Shown here: positions 5,156 to 5,885 of the stretch, piece by piece
Layout: each line of letters begins with the position of its first letter
Position numbering within the stretch: the first letter of the stretch is position 1
From: Calditrichaceae bacterium
GTDB lineage: Bacteria > Calditrichota > Calditrichia > Calditrichales > Calditrichaceae
Length of the DNA: 5,885 bases
Direction of reading: 5' to 3'
Assembly: GCA_030592985.1 (NCBI GenBank)
Contig: JAUVIB010000223.1
Coordinates: 1-5,885, forward strand
Notes under the pieces: generated by a model
What the model was told of the DNA's origin: nothing
Databases searched by the model: none
What the model saw: the letters and a program-made list of their open reading frames with translations, nothing else
Translations under genes and position numbers: made by a program

Positions 5156-5885
5156 TTAAAAACGTTTTCGCTTTTCTTGTACCATATCTGAAAAGGTTTC
5201 CCCATTTTTAAAACATTCCTCCAAAAAGATCTTTTCGTCCGTAAACCCGGAATTACGCATGGAAACTTCCATACTGAGAGGCTTGATGTAGGACGACTCC
5301 GCAATAATACCGTAGAGACGTTCCCAGTCAATTGTGCCGGAGAAAAGTGGTTTGTGTTGATCTTGAGCACCGTCATTATCATGGAGATGAACAGAGATAA
5401 GACGATTTTTAAATTTATCGAGCATGGCAGGGCCATTAGCTCCGGTAAAATTTCCATGACCCGAATCATAACAAAGACCTATATAATCGGGAGCGTAATC
5501 ATCAAAAGCCTTTGCTATTATGTCAAAATAAACAGTATCAAGATTCTCAAACGCAATACGAACATCCCGCTCTTTGGCATAGGGCATAAGTTCATCCAAT
5601 GATCTAATTAATGATTCGGAATATTCTGTAGCATGCATAATTATCACATCACTACCGAGTTTTCTTGTCATATGAATCCTGTTTTTTACAAGTTCCACTC
5701 CGGCAAGTCTTTCATGCTCAATATCGGAGCACCAGTTCTTTTCTTTACCACTGGATGCATGCAGATCAAGAAGTTGAAGAGAGAAATTATTAAGCGTCTT
5801 TTTGATATGTGCGATTTCGTGTTCTGAATAGAGGTAGTCAGTGTACCACTGATGACACCAATGAACATGGGAGAAGCCTGTGTCC
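5156..5885 (-). CDS. Sugar phosphate isomerase/epimerase-like TIM-barrel protein, 5' end outside window
   Basis: The frame is open from the right edge to TAA at 5158-5156 and gives 242 visible residues; the family is about 260-290 aa, so a short N-terminal part is missing. Counting from the first visible full codon, the expected divalent-metal ligands of the xylose-isomerase-like (AP endonuclease 2) fold are Glu113 in AFENLD, Asp140 and His143 in CYDSGHGN, His166 in SVHLHDND, and Glu206 in SMEV. The 26-residue spacing from Asp140 to His166 equals that in D-tagatose 3-epimerase. FSGTIDWERL at 181-190 is also typical. Such enzymes isomerise or epimerise sugars or inositol derivatives in the cytoplasm, and the substrate cannot be named here. 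A GTG at 5698 could be mistaken for the start, but the upstream codons continue with conserved-looking sequence (HWCHQWY, LDLHAS). It points the same way as the sugar-related operon but is separated from it by the fatty-acid genes. Confidence 0.88.
   Translation of the reverse strand, partial: DTGFSHVHWCHQWYTDYLYSEHEIAHIKKTLNNFSLQLLDLHASSGKEKNWCSDIEHERLAGVELVKNRIHMTRKLGSDVIIMHATEYSESLIRSLDELMPYAKERDVRIAFENLDTVYFDIIAKAFDDYAPDYIGLCYDSGHGNFTGANGPAMLDKFKNRLISVHLHDNDGAQDQHKPLFSGTIDWERLYGIIAESSYIKPLSMEVSMRNSGFTDEKIFLEECFKNGETFSDMVQEKRKRF

Noticed and set aside
5156..5698. Complete 180-residue isomerase starting at GTG 5698
   Set aside because: The same frame stays open to the window edge and the upstream codons belong to the TIM-barrel, so the gene is simply cut by the window.

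Overview
The window comes from a Gram-negative bacterium of moderate GC content, roughly 40% by eye. A 3' remnant of a FadL/OmpP1-type outer-membrane protein implies an outer membrane. Shine-Dalgarno sequences of the GGAG/AAGGA type precede most genes. TGA is used as a normal stop and Trp is encoded by TGG, so the code is standard. The combination of divergent uroporphyrinogen-decarboxylase-like (URO-D) proteins, a RhaM-type mutarotase, an AP-endonuclease-2-fold sugar isomerase and CGCAGAG-type dispersed repeats suggests an environmental, polysaccharide-degrading lineage (for example Calditrichota/KSB1, Lentisphaerota or a relative). This taxonomic guess is weak. Every supported gene lies on the minus strand, so the window is best read from right to left.

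Right end (5156-5885): a sugar phosphate isomerase/epimerase-like TIM-barrel gene whose 5' end lies outside the window. Next (4689-5155) comes a gene-free stretch of about 470 bp crowded with inverted repeats: a 9-bp-period CGCAGAG hairpin, a palindromic element of about 92 bp, and two small operator-like palindromes. Then (2898-4688) comes a complete long-chain acyl-CoA synthetase. Directly behind it (2441-2875) is the C-terminal remnant of a FadL-type fatty-acid/hydrocarbon porin, interrupted by in-frame stops and lacking its 5' part. A strong minus-strand terminator (2379-2415) follows the remnant and probably now ends the synthetase transcript.

Left part (1-2199): a compact three-gene set transcribed leftwards. 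A 401-codon URO-D-superfamily protein with a His-x-Cys...Cys putative zinc site is followed after 40 bp by an L-rhamnose mutarotase-like protein (RhaM family). That gene overlaps by ATGA the start of a second, different URO-D-like gene, which runs off the left edge. Together with the isomerase, this set looks like deoxysugar catabolism. The URO-D-like proteins may act as methyltransferases (for example on methylated sugars) rather than in heme synthesis, but this is inference.

The most interesting points are the URO-D / mutarotase / URO-D operon, the decayed FadL partner behind the acyl-CoA synthetase, and the nested palindromic repeats in the 4.7-5.15 kb gap.
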